A stretch of 64,000 nt of DNA from an uncultured candidate division Zixibacteria bacterium (GCA_937925655.1 CALAMC010000057.1:41189-105188), one strand, 5' to 3'; counted from the stretch's first letter, positions 9,364-17,733 are shown. A program made the numbers and translations. The notes: generated by a model not told the origin, from the letters alone.

Positions 9364-9911
9364 ATGCACGATTTGCTTGGTCTTAAGGCCAGCGGCGTTT
9401 TTGAAGACGTCCCCAAGTCTGAGGTTACTGGAATTGAAATTGGCGACTGGCATATTGTTATTGCAAACGAAGAATATTTGATACCCATCTTAAAAACCAA
9501 CCCGAAGTCTTTGTCGACTGGCTGTGAGGTTGTATGTTGCTTTGTCGAAGAACATGTCATGTTTAGCCAGGCAGAAGGGTGGAACAACAAAAGAGAATCT
9601 GGGTAGTTCTTCATAATTCCAAACTTGGCCTGACCCATTTGGTGGAAAAGGGCAATTTCCCGTCGGAATATACTTCGATAAAAAGTCGATTACTTTCCGA
9701 ACAAGAATCAGGAAACCGTAAAGAAGAGGTTGACTACGTTTTTGATATACCCGTACAAACAGCCGCAGCTGCAACCGGGTTTCGTCATGACAGAGTAATA
9801 CCGGGAATTGATCGACCTTTTCAAGTTCTAACTCCACTTCCGCCGAATCTTTCGCCATTAAATATGTTAATTGCGCGGATCAGAAATTTGATATCCAGAT
9901 TGAGTTATTGA
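9364..9911 (+). pseudogene. Frameshifted small protein gene (two frames of one conserved-looking protein)
   Basis: Two consecutive + strand frames look like halves of one protein of about 180 residues. The first frame (9364-9606) reads MHDLLGLKASGVFED and includes GDWHIVIANEEY and GCEVVCCFVEEHVMFSQAEGW, then stops. The second frame is one base back and continues the same style: IWVVLHNSKLGLTHL, EVDYVFDIPVQ and TGFRHD. The switch point falls in a run of four A at 9589-9592. One extra A there would join AEGWNNK to KRIWVVLHNS without a stop. I recall uncharacterised bacterial proteins with this pattern ('GC.VV.C.VEEHVM...GW...W...H', then 'VDY.F..P', then 'TG.RHD'), function unknown. It could be a real pseudogene, a sequencing slip in the A run, or less likely a programmed -1 shift. 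GC content is lower than in the neighbours. Confidence 0.7.
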
Positions 9912-9930
9912 GATACGAAAAATATTAACA

Positions 9931-9962
9931 AAAACCGCCGGGCGTTACACCCGGCGGTTTTT
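9931..9962. terminator. Bidirectional terminator between convergent units
   Basis: The stem ACCGCCGGG / CCCGGCGGT has a run of A on the left and T on the right, so it can end transcription from both sides: the + strand broken gene and the - strand nfnB operon. Confidence 0.9.
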
Positions 9963-9991
9963 ATGTACGAAATATATTCAAAAGATCAAAA

Positions 9992-11476
9992 TCATCCGGC
10001 TTTCTGCGCCGGGGTTTCTTCTTCCTTTTTCCCTTCGTCAATCATAGGTAATCCAAGCACATAGCGATGAATCGCCCGCGCCGCAACTTTCCCGGCACCG
10101 GCCGCCAGAATCACCGTCGCACCGCCGGTGACAATATCGCCCCCGGCAAAGACGCCTTTGCGCGAGGTCATCATGGTTTTTTCATCGACCGTAATATTAC
10201 CCCATCGGTTGGTATTTAAACCCGGCGTCGTTTGCGGAATCAGCGGGTTGGAGCTGTTGCCGACCGCAATCACGACCGTATCGACCGGCAGGGTGAAATT
10301 GGAGCCTTCTATGGGCACCGGCCGACGACGTCCGGAGCTGTCAGGTTCGCCCAGTTCCATGCGGATGCATTCCATGTGCGTCACCCAGCCGTCAGAGTTG
10401 CCGATAAACCGAATCGGGTTGGTCAGGAAATTGAACTGAACACCCTCCTGCTCGGCGTGGTGGATTTCCTCGATACGGGCGGGCATTTCGGTGCGACTGC
10501 GGCGATAGATAATATACCCGTTTTCCGCACCGAGACGCAAAGCTGTGCGTACCGAATCCATTGCCGTGTTGCCGCCGCCGAGGACGGCCACGTTTTTGCC
10601 GACAAAGATGGGCGTATCCATATTCGGGAAGTCATAAGCGGCCATTAAATTCGAGCGCGTCAAAAATTCGTTGGAAGAATAGACGCCGTTGAGATTTTCA
10701 CCCTCGATATGCATGAAGTTGGGGAGTCCCGCCCCGGTACCGATAAAGACGGCGTCGAATCCGGCCTCTAAGAGTTCATCCACCGTATCGAGCTTGCCGA
10801 CCACGAAGCTGTTGTTGACTTCGACCCCGAGTTTTTTTAAATAGTCCACCTCTGAAGCCACGATGGCTTTGGGCAGACGAAATTCCGGGATGCCGTAAAT
10901 CAATACTCCGCCCAGTTTATGCAGGGCTTCATAGATAACTACTTTATGCCCCAACAGCGCTAGGTCGGCGGCAACGGTTAATCCGGCCGGCCCGGAACCG
11001 ACCACGGCGATTTTCTTGCCCGTGGCTTTTGCGGTTTTAGGGATTTCGATCAACTTATTGTTGCGTTCGAAGTCGGCCACGAAGCGCTCCAGATACCCGA
11101 TCGCGACCGGTTTGTACTTGGCCCCGAGAACGCAGACTTTTTCGCACTGCTCTTCCTGCGGGCAGACCCGTCCGCAGATGGCCGGGAGGGCGTTGGTTTC
11201 CTTTATCTTGCGAGCCGCCCCGACAAAATCACCGGCGCGCACCTTGAGAATAAAAGCCGGAATATCCACTTCTACCGGACAACCCTCGATGCACTTGGGA
11301 TTCTTGCATTCGATGCACCGCCACGATTCGGCGATAGCCATCTCCGGGGTAAGACCGAAAGGTACTTCCTGAAAGTTTTTCTTCCTGGCCCGGGGATCCT
11401 GCTCCGGCATTTTGACGCGCGGCAGCTGCATCCGCTCCTTTTTGGTCATGTCATTGAATTTTTTATTTTCCGTCAT
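9992..11476 (-). CDS. nfnB: NADPH-binding flavoprotein NfnB / glutamate-synthase small-subunit-like
   Basis: The 494-residue protein combines an N-terminal [4Fe-4S] domain (CIECKNPKCIEGCPVEVD, about 36-53, and CGRVCPQEEQCEKVC, about 100-114) with two Rossmann folds. The FAD site is VVGSGPAGLTVAADLALLG (about 158-176) and the NADPH site is VLGGGNTAMDSVRTALRLGA. This is the GltD-like family. Its pairing with the next gene (NfnA) points to the electron-bifurcating NADH-dependent ferredoxin:NADP oxidoreductase NfnAB. The same gene pair is sometimes named sulfide dehydrogenase SudAB. No glutamate synthase large subunit is nearby. NfnAB would couple reduced ferredoxin from KOR to NADPH. Confidence 0.9.
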   Translation of the reverse strand: MTENKKFNDMTKKERMQLPRVKMPEQDPRARKKNFQEVPFGLTPEMAIAESWRCIECKNPKCIEGCPVEVDIPAFILKVRAGDFVGAARKIKETNALPAICGRVCPQEEQCEKVCVLGAKYKPVAIGYLERFVADFERNNKLIEIPKTAKATGKKIAVVGSGPAGLTVAADLALLGHKVVIYEALHKLGGVLIYGIPEFRLPKAIVASEVDYLKKLGVEVNNSFVVGKLDTVDELLEAGFDAVFIGTGAGLPNFMHIEGENLNGVYSSNEFLTRSNLMAAYDFPNMDTPIFVGKNVAVLGGGNTAMDSVRTALRLGAENGYIIYRRSRTEMPARIEEIHHAEQEGVQFNFLTNPIRFIGNSDGWVTHMECIRMELGEPDSSGRRRPVPIEGSNFTLPVDTVVIAVGNSSNPLIPQTTPGLNTNRWGNITVDEKTMMTSRKGVFAGGDIVTGGATVILAAGAGKVAARAIHRYVLGLPMIDEGKKEEETPAQKAG

Positions 11477-11485
11477 GGCCGTATC

Positions 11486-12361
11486 CTAAGTCGTCTTATT
11501 TTTGAGTTCGGCCGCCGCTTTGGCCAGGCGACAATGATCATTTTCGAGAAATTTATCGTAGGCCAGTTTTTCATAGCGATGGTACATTTTCTGGCGTTTG
11601 GTCATTTCATCGAAATCGACTTCATGGCCGTCGAAATCCGGGCCATCGACACACGCGAATTTGGTTTTGCCGCCAACCGTCACCCGGCACGCCCCGCACA
11701 TACCGGTGCCATCCACCATAATCGGATTGAGACTGACATAAGTTTTAATTTTCGGTTCGCGGGTGGTGTTGACGACCGCTTTCATCATCGGCACCGGACC
11801 GATAGCGATGACCATGTCTATTTTATCTCCGCCGTCGATCATCTGCTGCAAAATGGTCGTGACAAAACCGTGGGTGCCGAAGGAACCGTCATCGGTGGAT
11901 ATTTTCAACTCGTGCGAGGCGAAGGCAAGTTCCTCTTCGAATATAAGCAGGCTTTTTGTTCGGGCGCCGATTATGCTCGTGACTTTGTTACCCGTGTCTT
12001 TGAGAGCCTGGGCGATGGGGTAGATGGGCGGAATCCCGACGCCGCCGCCGATACAGACGCAATGGCCGAACTTCTCGACGTGCGAGGGAAGACCGAGCGG
12101 GCCGACGACATCGGCGAAAAAATCGCCTTTCTTCATGCGGTTCATGGCGGCCGAGGTTTTACCCACTTCCTGGATAACGACGGTGAGTATGCCGTTTTTG
12201 CGGTCGAGTCCGCCGATGGACATGGGGATTCGCTCCCCGGCCTCGTCCTTGCGCAAAATCACGAATTGCCCGGCTTTGGCTTTGGATACCAGATGAGGAG
12301 CCTTGATACGAAACTGGTGAACTTTCTCGCACAACTCCTTTTTATCCAGAATCTCGAACAA
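11486..12361 (-). CDS. nfnA: NfnA, FAD/[2Fe-2S] subunit of NADH-dependent ferredoxin:NADP oxidoreductase
   Basis: The 291-residue protein has a ferredoxin-NADP reductase-type FAD domain (about 1-95), an NAD domain with CIGGGVGIPPIYPIAQAL (about 105-122) and a C-terminal [2Fe-2S] site. The cluster motif reads VDGTGMCGACRV with a later FACVDG. The first ligand position is Asp instead of Cys, as in Thermotoga NfnA and unlike PyrK. The start is a TTG, supported by a strong GAGGAGG four bases before it; no better ATG is visible. It is followed 9 bases later by nfnB. Confidence 0.88.
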   Translation of the reverse strand: MFEILDKKELCEKVHQFRIKAPHLVSKAKAGQFVILRKDEAGERIPMSIGGLDRKNGILTVVIQEVGKTSAAMNRMKKGDFFADVVGPLGLPSHVEKFGHCVCIGGGVGIPPIYPIAQALKDTGNKVTSIIGARTKSLLIFEEELAFASHELKISTDDGSFGTHGFVTTILQQMIDGGDKIDMVIAIGPVPMMKAVVNTTREPKIKTYVSLNPIMVDGTGMCGACRVTVGGKTKFACVDGPDFDGHEVDFDEMTKRQKMYHRYEKLAYDKFLENDHCRLAKAAAELKNKTT

Positions 12362-12400
12362 CGCGCCTCCTCGCCGATTGTACGGCTTAATATCTCAAAA

Positions 12401-13609
12401 TTACTTATTCAAATTTGCCACGATGTCACGAGTATCCATGGCAATTACCAATTCTTCATTTGTTGGAATCGCCAGCACTCTGGTGGGCGAATCGTCACGA
12501 CTGATGTCGGCTTCGATATTGATCGCTTTGGCGTTCTTATCGGGGTCAATGGCAATTCCCAGAAATTCCAGACCCTGGCAAGTATGAGCACGGACATCGG
12601 GTGAATTCTGCCCGATCCCGGCGGTGAAAACGACGCAATCCAGCCCGCCCATGGCGGCGGCATAAGCGCCGATATATTTTTTCAGGCGGTAGCAGTATAT
12701 GTCGAAGGCCAGCTTGGCGTTGGTATGTCCATCCTTTTTGGCGGAGACGATCTCGCGCATGTCCGATGATACTCCCGAAATTCCCGCCAGCCCGGAGTGC
12801 TTGTTCATAAGGGTATTCGCTTCGTGCAACGTTAACTCTTCACGGCCCATAATATGCAGAATTACGGCCGGGTCCATGTCGCCGCAACGGGTCCCCATCA
12901 AGAGACCTTCCAAAGGGGTAAAGCCCATCGATGTATCTACCGAGCGGCCCCGGTCGACGGCGGCGATGGAGGCGCCGTTGCCGAGATGGCAGGTGACAGT
13001 CCGTAATTGGCTAATCGGTTTGCCCAGCATATCCGCGGCCCGTTCGGAAACATAGCGATGCGAAGTTCCATGAAAGCCATAGCGGCGAATACTGTACTGC
13101 TTGTACATGACATAGGGCAAGCCATATATGTAAGCCTCGGGCGGCATATTGCAGTGAAAGGCGGTGTCAAACACGGCCACCTGGGGAACATCGGGCAGGT
13201 TTTTTCGACAGGCGTCAATACCGCGAAGGTTATGCGGGTTATGCAGCGGCGCGAGGTCGATCAGTTTGCGAATCTGCCTCAATACTTCCTGGTCGATTAA
13301 AATTGATCCGGTGAATTTTTCACCGCCATGAACGACCCTATGCCCGATGGCATGGATTTCGGACTTACTTTTAATAACGCCATGGTTTTCCGAAAGCAAC
13401 ACCGAAATTATATGCTCGATGGCAACAATATGGTCCAGCATCTCACCCGTGATTTTAACCTCGGGACGGTCCATCGGCTTATGAGTCAGAACGGCCCCCG
13501 ACATGCCGATGCGGGTGACATCGCCGGTGGCCAGCGCCGCCTTTTTGTCGGTATCGAAGAACTGATACTTGACCGATGAGGAACCGCAGTTTAAAACGAG
13601 TATGTTCAT
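12401..13609 (-). CDS. ackA: Acetate kinase
   Basis: AckA interconverts acetyl phosphate + ADP and acetate + ATP. The 402 residues start with the conserved MNILVLNCGSSSVKYQFFD. Other signatures are HRVVHGGEKF (about 88-97), FDTAFH, YGFHGTSHRYV and the GNGASIAAV and GTRCGDMDP motifs. No phosphotransacetylase gene is visible next to it, so acetyl phosphate would come from elsewhere. It lies between hbd (2 bases upstream) and nfnA in one - strand operon. Confidence 0.96.
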   Translation of the reverse strand: MNILVLNCGSSSVKYQFFDTDKKAALATGDVTRIGMSGAVLTHKPMDRPEVKITGEMLDHIVAIEHIISVLLSENHGVIKSKSEIHAIGHRVVHGGEKFTGSILIDQEVLRQIRKLIDLAPLHNPHNLRGIDACRKNLPDVPQVAVFDTAFHCNMPPEAYIYGLPYVMYKQYSIRRYGFHGTSHRYVSERAADMLGKPISQLRTVTCHLGNGASIAAVDRGRSVDTSMGFTPLEGLLMGTRCGDMDPAVILHIMGREELTLHEANTLMNKHSGLAGISGVSSDMREIVSAKKDGHTNAKLAFDIYCYRLKKYIGAYAAAMGGLDCVVFTAGIGQNSPDVRAHTCQGLEFLGIAIDPDKNAKAINIEADISRDDSPTRVLAIPTNEELVIAMDTRDIVANLNK

Positions 13610-13611
13610 GA

Positions 13612-14514
13612 TTAAACGTGTCCTTTTTTAACGATATCGCTTTCACCGAGCCGATTGCCTTCTTCGTCATACTTGAAAAAGCCCTCGCCCGATTTGATTC
13701 CCAAATACCCCGCCCGGACCATTTTGCGCAGCAGGGGACAGGGGTTGTATTTATGTTCGGAAAGTTCTTTCAGAAGATTTTCCATCCATGACATGACGAC
13801 GTCCAGACCCATCATATCGGCCAGTGCCAGCGGCCCGACATTGAACCCGAAACCGAGTTTCATGGCCCGGTCCACGTCGCGGGCCGAGCAGATGCCCTCC
13901 ATGACGACGTGCATGGCTTCGTTGATAAGCGGGACAATTACCCGGGTGGTCACATAGCCCGGGTATTCAAAAACGCTGATGGGGGTTTTGCCGAGAAGGT
14001 CGGCGAACTCCCGCGCCGTTTTGAATGTTTCTTCGGATGTTTTCAGGCCGCGAATGATTTCAACAATCGGGATGGCCGGGACGGGGTGCAGAAAGTGCAT
14101 CCCGATCAACTTTTCCGGGCGATCGGTCGCGGCGGCCAGTTCGCTAATGGATAGAGTGGCCGTATTGGTGATGAAGACAACTTCGTCGGGACAGAGATCG
14201 TCAAGCTTCTGGAATAATTCGCGTTTTTGACGCATTATATCGGGTATCGCCTCGATTATCAGGTCGGCCTTTTTGGCATCCTGAAGGTCCGCCGAAGGCG
14301 AAATGCGAGACAGTATAGCTCTCTTTTCCGCCTGGGTCTTTCCCCATTTCTTTATTTCCTGGTCGATACGTTCGCCTACGCCCAGAATGCCCTTGTGAGC
14401 GTTTTTTAAAGTGCGATCCAGAAGTATAACTTCAGTTCCCGTGCCGGCCGCGGCTTCAGCCAACCCCTGACCCATTACCCCGGCACCGACAATCAGAATT
14501 CTATTGAAAGCCAT
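13612..14514 (-). CDS. hbd: 3-hydroxyacyl-CoA (3-hydroxybutyryl-CoA) dehydrogenase
   Basis: The 300-residue protein has the NAD-binding start ILIVGAGVMGQGLAEAAAGT (about 6-25) and the catalytic MHFLHPVPAIPIVEIIRG segment with the active-site His. The C-terminal helical domain contains GFGFNVGPLALADMMGLD and the ending GIKSGEGFFKYDEEG typical of Hbd/PaaH enzymes. It would reduce acetoacetyl-CoA or oxidise 3-hydroxyacyl-CoAs. It is the first gene of the hbd-ackA-nfnA-nfnB operon, so acyl-CoA redox chemistry and ferredoxin/NADPH balance seem co-expressed. Chain-length preference cannot be read. Confidence 0.93.
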   Translation of the reverse strand: MAFNRILIVGAGVMGQGLAEAAAGTGTEVILLDRTLKNAHKGILGVGERIDQEIKKWGKTQAEKRAILSRISPSADLQDAKKADLIIEAIPDIMRQKRELFQKLDDLCPDEVVFITNTATLSISELAAATDRPEKLIGMHFLHPVPAIPIVEIIRGLKTSEETFKTAREFADLLGKTPISVFEYPGYVTTRVIVPLINEAMHVVMEGICSARDVDRAMKLGFGFNVGPLALADMMGLDVVMSWMENLLKELSEHKYNPCPLLRKMVRAGYLGIKSGEGFFKYDEEGNRLGESDIVKKGHV

Positions 14515-14633
14515 TTAAGTCCGCCTTTCGGATATGTGAAAAAAGTAACAAATTCACGTCATATTATATATAAAAGCGGATTTCTGGCAAGTGCTTTTTT
14601 GCGAATTTAGAAATGCCTTCCGGTAGTGGTCGA

Positions 14634-14657
14634 CGATATCTTAAATCCTTGATATCG
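14634..14657. repeat. Inverted repeat, possible operator
   Basis: CGATATC and GATATCG are perfect inverted copies separated by 10 bases. The symmetry fits a dimeric regulator site between the divergent hbd operon and the tRNA/thrS unit. No partner regulator is known. Confidence 0.4.
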
Positions 14658-14801
14658 AATTTTTTATGAGACCTTTAAAACATCGGGAAAAGGACATCGA
14701 AGGAAAAGTGAGGACATATTGTTATATATAAAAATCGGGAACGAGTCGCCTTATGCAGGTCATGAATATACTGTATATGAATAACCGGCCTAATATTTTG
14801 C

Positions 14802-14830
14802 TTGACAGAATCGATAATTATATATATGAT
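14802..14830 (+). promoter_or_regulatory. Sigma-70-type promoter for tRNA-Val
   Basis: TTGACA (14802-14807), a 17-base spacer and TATGAT (14825-14830) give a near-consensus housekeeping promoter. The start would fall near 14837, about 43 bases before the tRNA. Readthrough could also serve thrS. Confidence 0.85.
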
Positions 14831-14879
14831 AGCAGTTTACATTAGATTGGGTATGTTTTTTCGAACTGTAAAATAGGAT

Positions 14880-14956
14880 GGGCGATTAGCTCAGTTGGTT
14901 AGAGTGCCTGCTTGACATGCAGGAGGTCACTGGTTCGATTCCAGTATCGCCCACCA
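14880..14956 (+). tRNA. tRNA-Val (GAC anticodon), CCA encoded
   Basis: The acceptor arm GGGCGAT pairs fully with ATCGCCC, the D arm starts TAGCTCAGTTGGT, the anticodon stem CCTGC/GCAGG frames the loop TTGACAT (anticodon GAC) and the T arm contains GGTTCGATTCC. The terminal CCA is present in the DNA. The gene lies just before thrS. Confidence 0.97.
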
Positions 14957-15014
14957 TTTTTAGCGGGATATAAGTCGTATAATGTAACGATTTATGCCCG
15001 CTTATAGTTTAGGT

Positions 15015-16952
15015 ATGAGTAACGTAACGATTACATTGCCGGACGGTTCATCGAAGTCTTACCCTGCGGGAACGACCGGTCTTGACATCGCCAAATCAAT
15101 TTCTTCGCGACTCGCCAAGGAGGCCATCGCGATAAAAGTCGACGGTAAAGTCCGGGATTTGAACAGCGAAATCGACACCGATGCTCTCGTGCAGGTTGTT
15201 ACATTTGACGACCGTGAAGGCAAAGAAACCTTCTGGCATTCATCGGCTCATATCATGGCCCAGGCGGTACTGGACCTGTTCCCCGGCACCCGGCTGGCCA
15301 TCGGCCCTCCGATAGAAGAAGGCTTTTACTATGATTTTGAAATCGAAAAGCCGTTTTCCCCCGAGGACCTGGATCGTATCGAAAAACGCATGCAGGAGAT
15401 CATCGATGAAAAATCAGAATTCTGCCGCACCGAAGTCTCCCGCGAAGAAATGTTGAAAAAATACCGCAAACAAAATGCTTTGTATAAAATCGAGATGCTC
15501 GAAGAGGACATCCTCGATGACCGCGTCACCGTGTACAGCCATTCCCGGTTCGAAGATTTATGCCGCGGGCCGCATATCCCCAATACCGGGATGATAAAGG
15601 CCTTCAAACTGATTTCCTCGTCTGGCGCCTATTGGCGCGGCGACGAGAAACGAACCATGCTTCAGCGGATATATGGCGTTTCATACCCCAAAAAGAGCAT
15701 GCTCGACGAATATCTCTTTCGGCTGGAAGAAGCCAAAAAAAGAGACCACCGGACGCTCGGAAAACAGCTGGAGTTGTTTCATATCACCAATGAAGTCGGT
15801 GCCGGGCTGGTATTGTGGCTGCCCAAAGGAGCGACCATACGCAACGAAATTGAAAATTTCTGGCGTGAAGAACATATTGAAAACGGTTATGAACTCGTTT
15901 TCAGCCCGCATATCGCGAATCTGGAGTTATGGCACCGCTCCGGGCATACCGACCATTATGCGGAAAACATGTATGAACCGATAAAAATCGATGACCAGCG
16001 CTACCAAATCAAACCGATGAATTGCCCGTTTCACATTCACATGTATAAGGCGCGGCGCTGGAGCTATCGTGATTTGCCACTTCGCTGGGGAGAACTGGGG
16101 ACGGTGTATCGTTACGAGATGCCGGGAGTTCTGCACGGACTGATGCGGGTACGCGGGTTTACGCAGGATGACGCCCATCACTTCGTTTCGCCGGAGGGCA
16201 TGGAGGATGAACTGGTTTGGCTGATAAAATTCTGCATCCACATTCTGGACGCCTTCAGATTTCCGGCCTATGATATTTACCTGGCAACTCGTCCGGAAAA
16301 AGCCATTGGTGACGTGGCCGATTGGGAGAAAGCCCAGAATGGCCTGCGCCGGGCGATGGACCTTCTCGATTTAAAGTATTCGGTCGATGAAGGCGGCGGC
16401 GCTTTTTACGGGCCGAAAATTGACATTAAAATTAAAGATGCCCTGGGACGAAGCTGGCAATGCTCGACCATCCAGTTTGATTTCAGCCTGCCGGAGAGGT
16501 TTGATTTGACCTACGCCGACAAGGATGGCCAGCTGAAGCGGCCGTATATGATTCACCGGGCGCTTTTGGGCTCGATCGAAAGATTTTTCGGGGTTTTAAT
16601 TGAGCATTACGCCGGGAAATTCCCGCTCTGGCTGGCGCCGGTGCAGGCTCGAATACTGCCGATTACCGACGATTTCAATGATTATGGTCGCTCCGTTGTC
16701 GACAGGCTCAAGGCGGCCGGTCTTCGCTGTGAGCTGGATTCTCGCTCCGAAAAAATCGGCCACAAGATTCGTGAATCGGAGTTGCAGAAAATCCCGTATA
16801 TGCTTATAATTGGAGCCAGGGAAAAGGACGCCGGCCAGGTTTCGCTTCGAATACATGGCTATGGCGATAAGGGTTCTTTTGACGTGGATGAGCTGATCGA
16901 TAAAATGAAAGAGGAAATTCGAACCAGGGCGGCCAGTCCGCAGTTGATTTGA
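15015..16952 (+). CDS. thrS: Threonyl-tRNA synthetase
   Basis: ThrS charges tRNA-Thr. Domains in order are TGS (VTITLPDGSSKSYPAGTT, start of the protein), the editing/SAD domain (HSSAHIMAQAVLDLFPGTR, about 75-93), the class II catalytic core with MNCPFHIHMYK (Zn-ligand Cys), RWGELGTVYRYE and FTQDDAHHF, and the anticodon-binding domain (about 540-645). I chose the ATG at 15015 because MSNVTITLPDGS is the family start. An ATG 21 bases upstream (14994) would add seven residues. Neither has a strong ribosome site. The gene heads the classical thrS-infC-rpmI-rplT-pheST cluster. Confidence 0.95.
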   Translation: MSNVTITLPDGSSKSYPAGTTGLDIAKSISSRLAKEAIAIKVDGKVRDLNSEIDTDALVQVVTFDDREGKETFWHSSAHIMAQAVLDLFPGTRLAIGPPIEEGFYYDFEIEKPFSPEDLDRIEKRMQEIIDEKSEFCRTEVSREEMLKKYRKQNALYKIEMLEEDILDDRVTVYSHSRFEDLCRGPHIPNTGMIKAFKLISSSGAYWRGDEKRTMLQRIYGVSYPKKSMLDEYLFRLEEAKKRDHRTLGKQLELFHITNEVGAGLVLWLPKGATIRNEIENFWREEHIENGYELVFSPHIANLELWHRSGHTDHYAENMYEPIKIDDQRYQIKPMNCPFHIHMYKARRWSYRDLPLRWGELGTVYRYEMPGVLHGLMRVRGFTQDDAHHFVSPEGMEDELVWLIKFCIHILDAFRFPAYDIYLATRPEKAIGDVADWEKAQNGLRRAMDLLDLKYSVDEGGGAFYGPKIDIKIKDALGRSWQCSTIQFDFSLPERFDLTYADKDGQLKRPYMIHRALLGSIERFFGVLIEHYAGKFPLWLAPVQARILPITDDFNDYGRSVVDRLKAAGLRCELDSRSEKIGHKIRESELQKIPYMLIIGAREKDAGQVSLRIHGYGDKGSFDVDELIDKMKEEIRTRAASPQLI

Positions 16953-16965
16953 GGAGGATAAAATA
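16951..16965 (+). promoter_or_regulatory. Ribosome-binding site and AUA start codon of infC
   Basis: GAGGAGG (16951-16957) is followed five bases later by ATA (16963-16965), the first codon of a fully conserved IF-3 N-terminus. No ATG, GTG or TTG lies in frame between the upstream in-frame stop (16945-16947) and codon 21 of the protein. The Shine-Dalgarno overlaps the thrS stop. Confidence 0.82.
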
Positions 16966-17574
16966 AACCAGAAAAAAGAGACCGTTCGGGTCAACGAGCG
17001 CATTAAGATTTCTCCGGTCAGGTTGATCGGTCATGACGGTGAACAGATAGGAATTCTGCCGGTCAAGGAAGCCCTTCAGCGGGCGCGCGACGTCCATCTG
17101 GACCTGGTCGAAGTATCGCCCAACAGCAAGCCTCCGGTGTGCCGGATAATGGATTTCGGTAAGTACAAGTACGAAATGTCCAAGAAGGCCCGGCAGGCCA
17201 AGAAGAAGCAACATACCGTCGAAATGAAATCGATGCGATATCGACCGAAAATTGACGACCACGATTTCAATTTCAAGACACGCCACGTGCGCGAGTTTTT
17301 GATGCAGGGAAGCAAAGTCAAAGCTTTCGTGATGTTTTCCGGACGGGAAATGGCTCATACCGAATATGGTTTCAAGATTTTGGAAAGAGTTGTGAAAGAA
17401 CTTGAAGATATAAGTACCGTAGGGCAGGAACCGAAAATGGAAGGCCGTCGGCTGAACATGATTCTGGTCCCGAAACTGCAGGCGATAAAAGACATCAAAA
17501 AAAGGATGGATAATGCCCAAGATAAAAACGAGCAAGTCCGCCGCGAAACGGTTCAAGAGGACAGCAACGGGTAA
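16963..17574 (+). CDS. infC: Translation initiation factor IF-3, starting at AUA
   Basis: IF-3 keeps 30S subunits free and checks start-codon pairing. The frame from the ATA at 16963 encodes KKETVRVNERI, then SPVRLIGHDGEQIGILP, which is the conserved IF-3 N-terminal domain. The later TTG at 17023 would cut into that domain. The linker is Lys-rich (MSKKARQAKKKQ) and the C-terminal domain has KEMRYRPK-like MKSMRYRPKIDDHDF. The 203 residues exceed the usual 170-180 because the tail runs 62 bases into rpmI. In E. coli, infC uses AUU for autorepression by IF-3; the same logic is inferred here. Confidence 0.9.
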   Translation: MNQKKETVRVNERIKISPVRLIGHDGEQIGILPVKEALQRARDVHLDLVEVSPNSKPPVCRIMDFGKYKYEMSKKARQAKKKQHTVEMKSMRYRPKIDDHDFNFKTRHVREFLMQGSKVKAFVMFSGREMAHTEYGFKILERVVKELEDISTVGQEPKMEGRRLNMILVPKLQAIKDIKKRMDNAQDKNEQVRRETVQEDSNG

Positions 17575-17710
17575 GATCAAACGGCGTAAAGCCTATCATA
17601 CCCATATCCTGACGAAAAAGAGCGCCAAGCGGAAAAGAAACCTGCGCAAGCAGACTCTGGTTAGTAAGGTTGAAGCCCAGAAAATCGGGCGGCTGATACC
17701 GAATTCATAA
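17513..17710 (+). CDS. rpmI: 50S ribosomal protein L35
   Basis: The 65-residue basic protein starts MPKIKTSKSAAKRFKRTATG and contains the HILTKKSAKRKRNLRK core typical of bL35. Its ATG lies 62 bases inside the infC coding region, in a different frame, with only a weak GGATGGATA ribosome site. Translation probably depends on coupling to infC. Confidence 0.96.
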   Translation: MPKIKTSKSAAKRFKRTATGKIKRRKAYHTHILTKKSAKRKRNLRKQTLVSKVEAQKIGRLIPNS

Positions 17711-17733
17711 AGCCCGACAGGAGTATTGATAAA

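Larger units (their letters stand above)
14515..14879. other. Divergent intergenic region between hbd and tRNA-Val
   Basis: No gene is visible in this AT-rich stretch. It holds the tRNA promoter (14802-14830), a 7-bp inverted repeat with a 10-base spacer (14634-14657) and two copies of TTATATATAAAA (near 14561 and 14719). It must also carry the start signals of the leftward hbd operon, which I could not pin down. Confidence 0.7.

Noticed and set aside
9309..9858. Two - strand frames opposite the broken gene
   Set aside because: The + strand frames show a consistent protein-like pattern on both sides of the shift, whereas the - strand products show none and have no ribosome sites.
11534..12604. 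A 356-codon + strand frame opposite nfnA and ackA
   Set aside because: The - strand genes are conserved enzymes with ribosome sites. The + strand product is low in structure and crosses a gene boundary.
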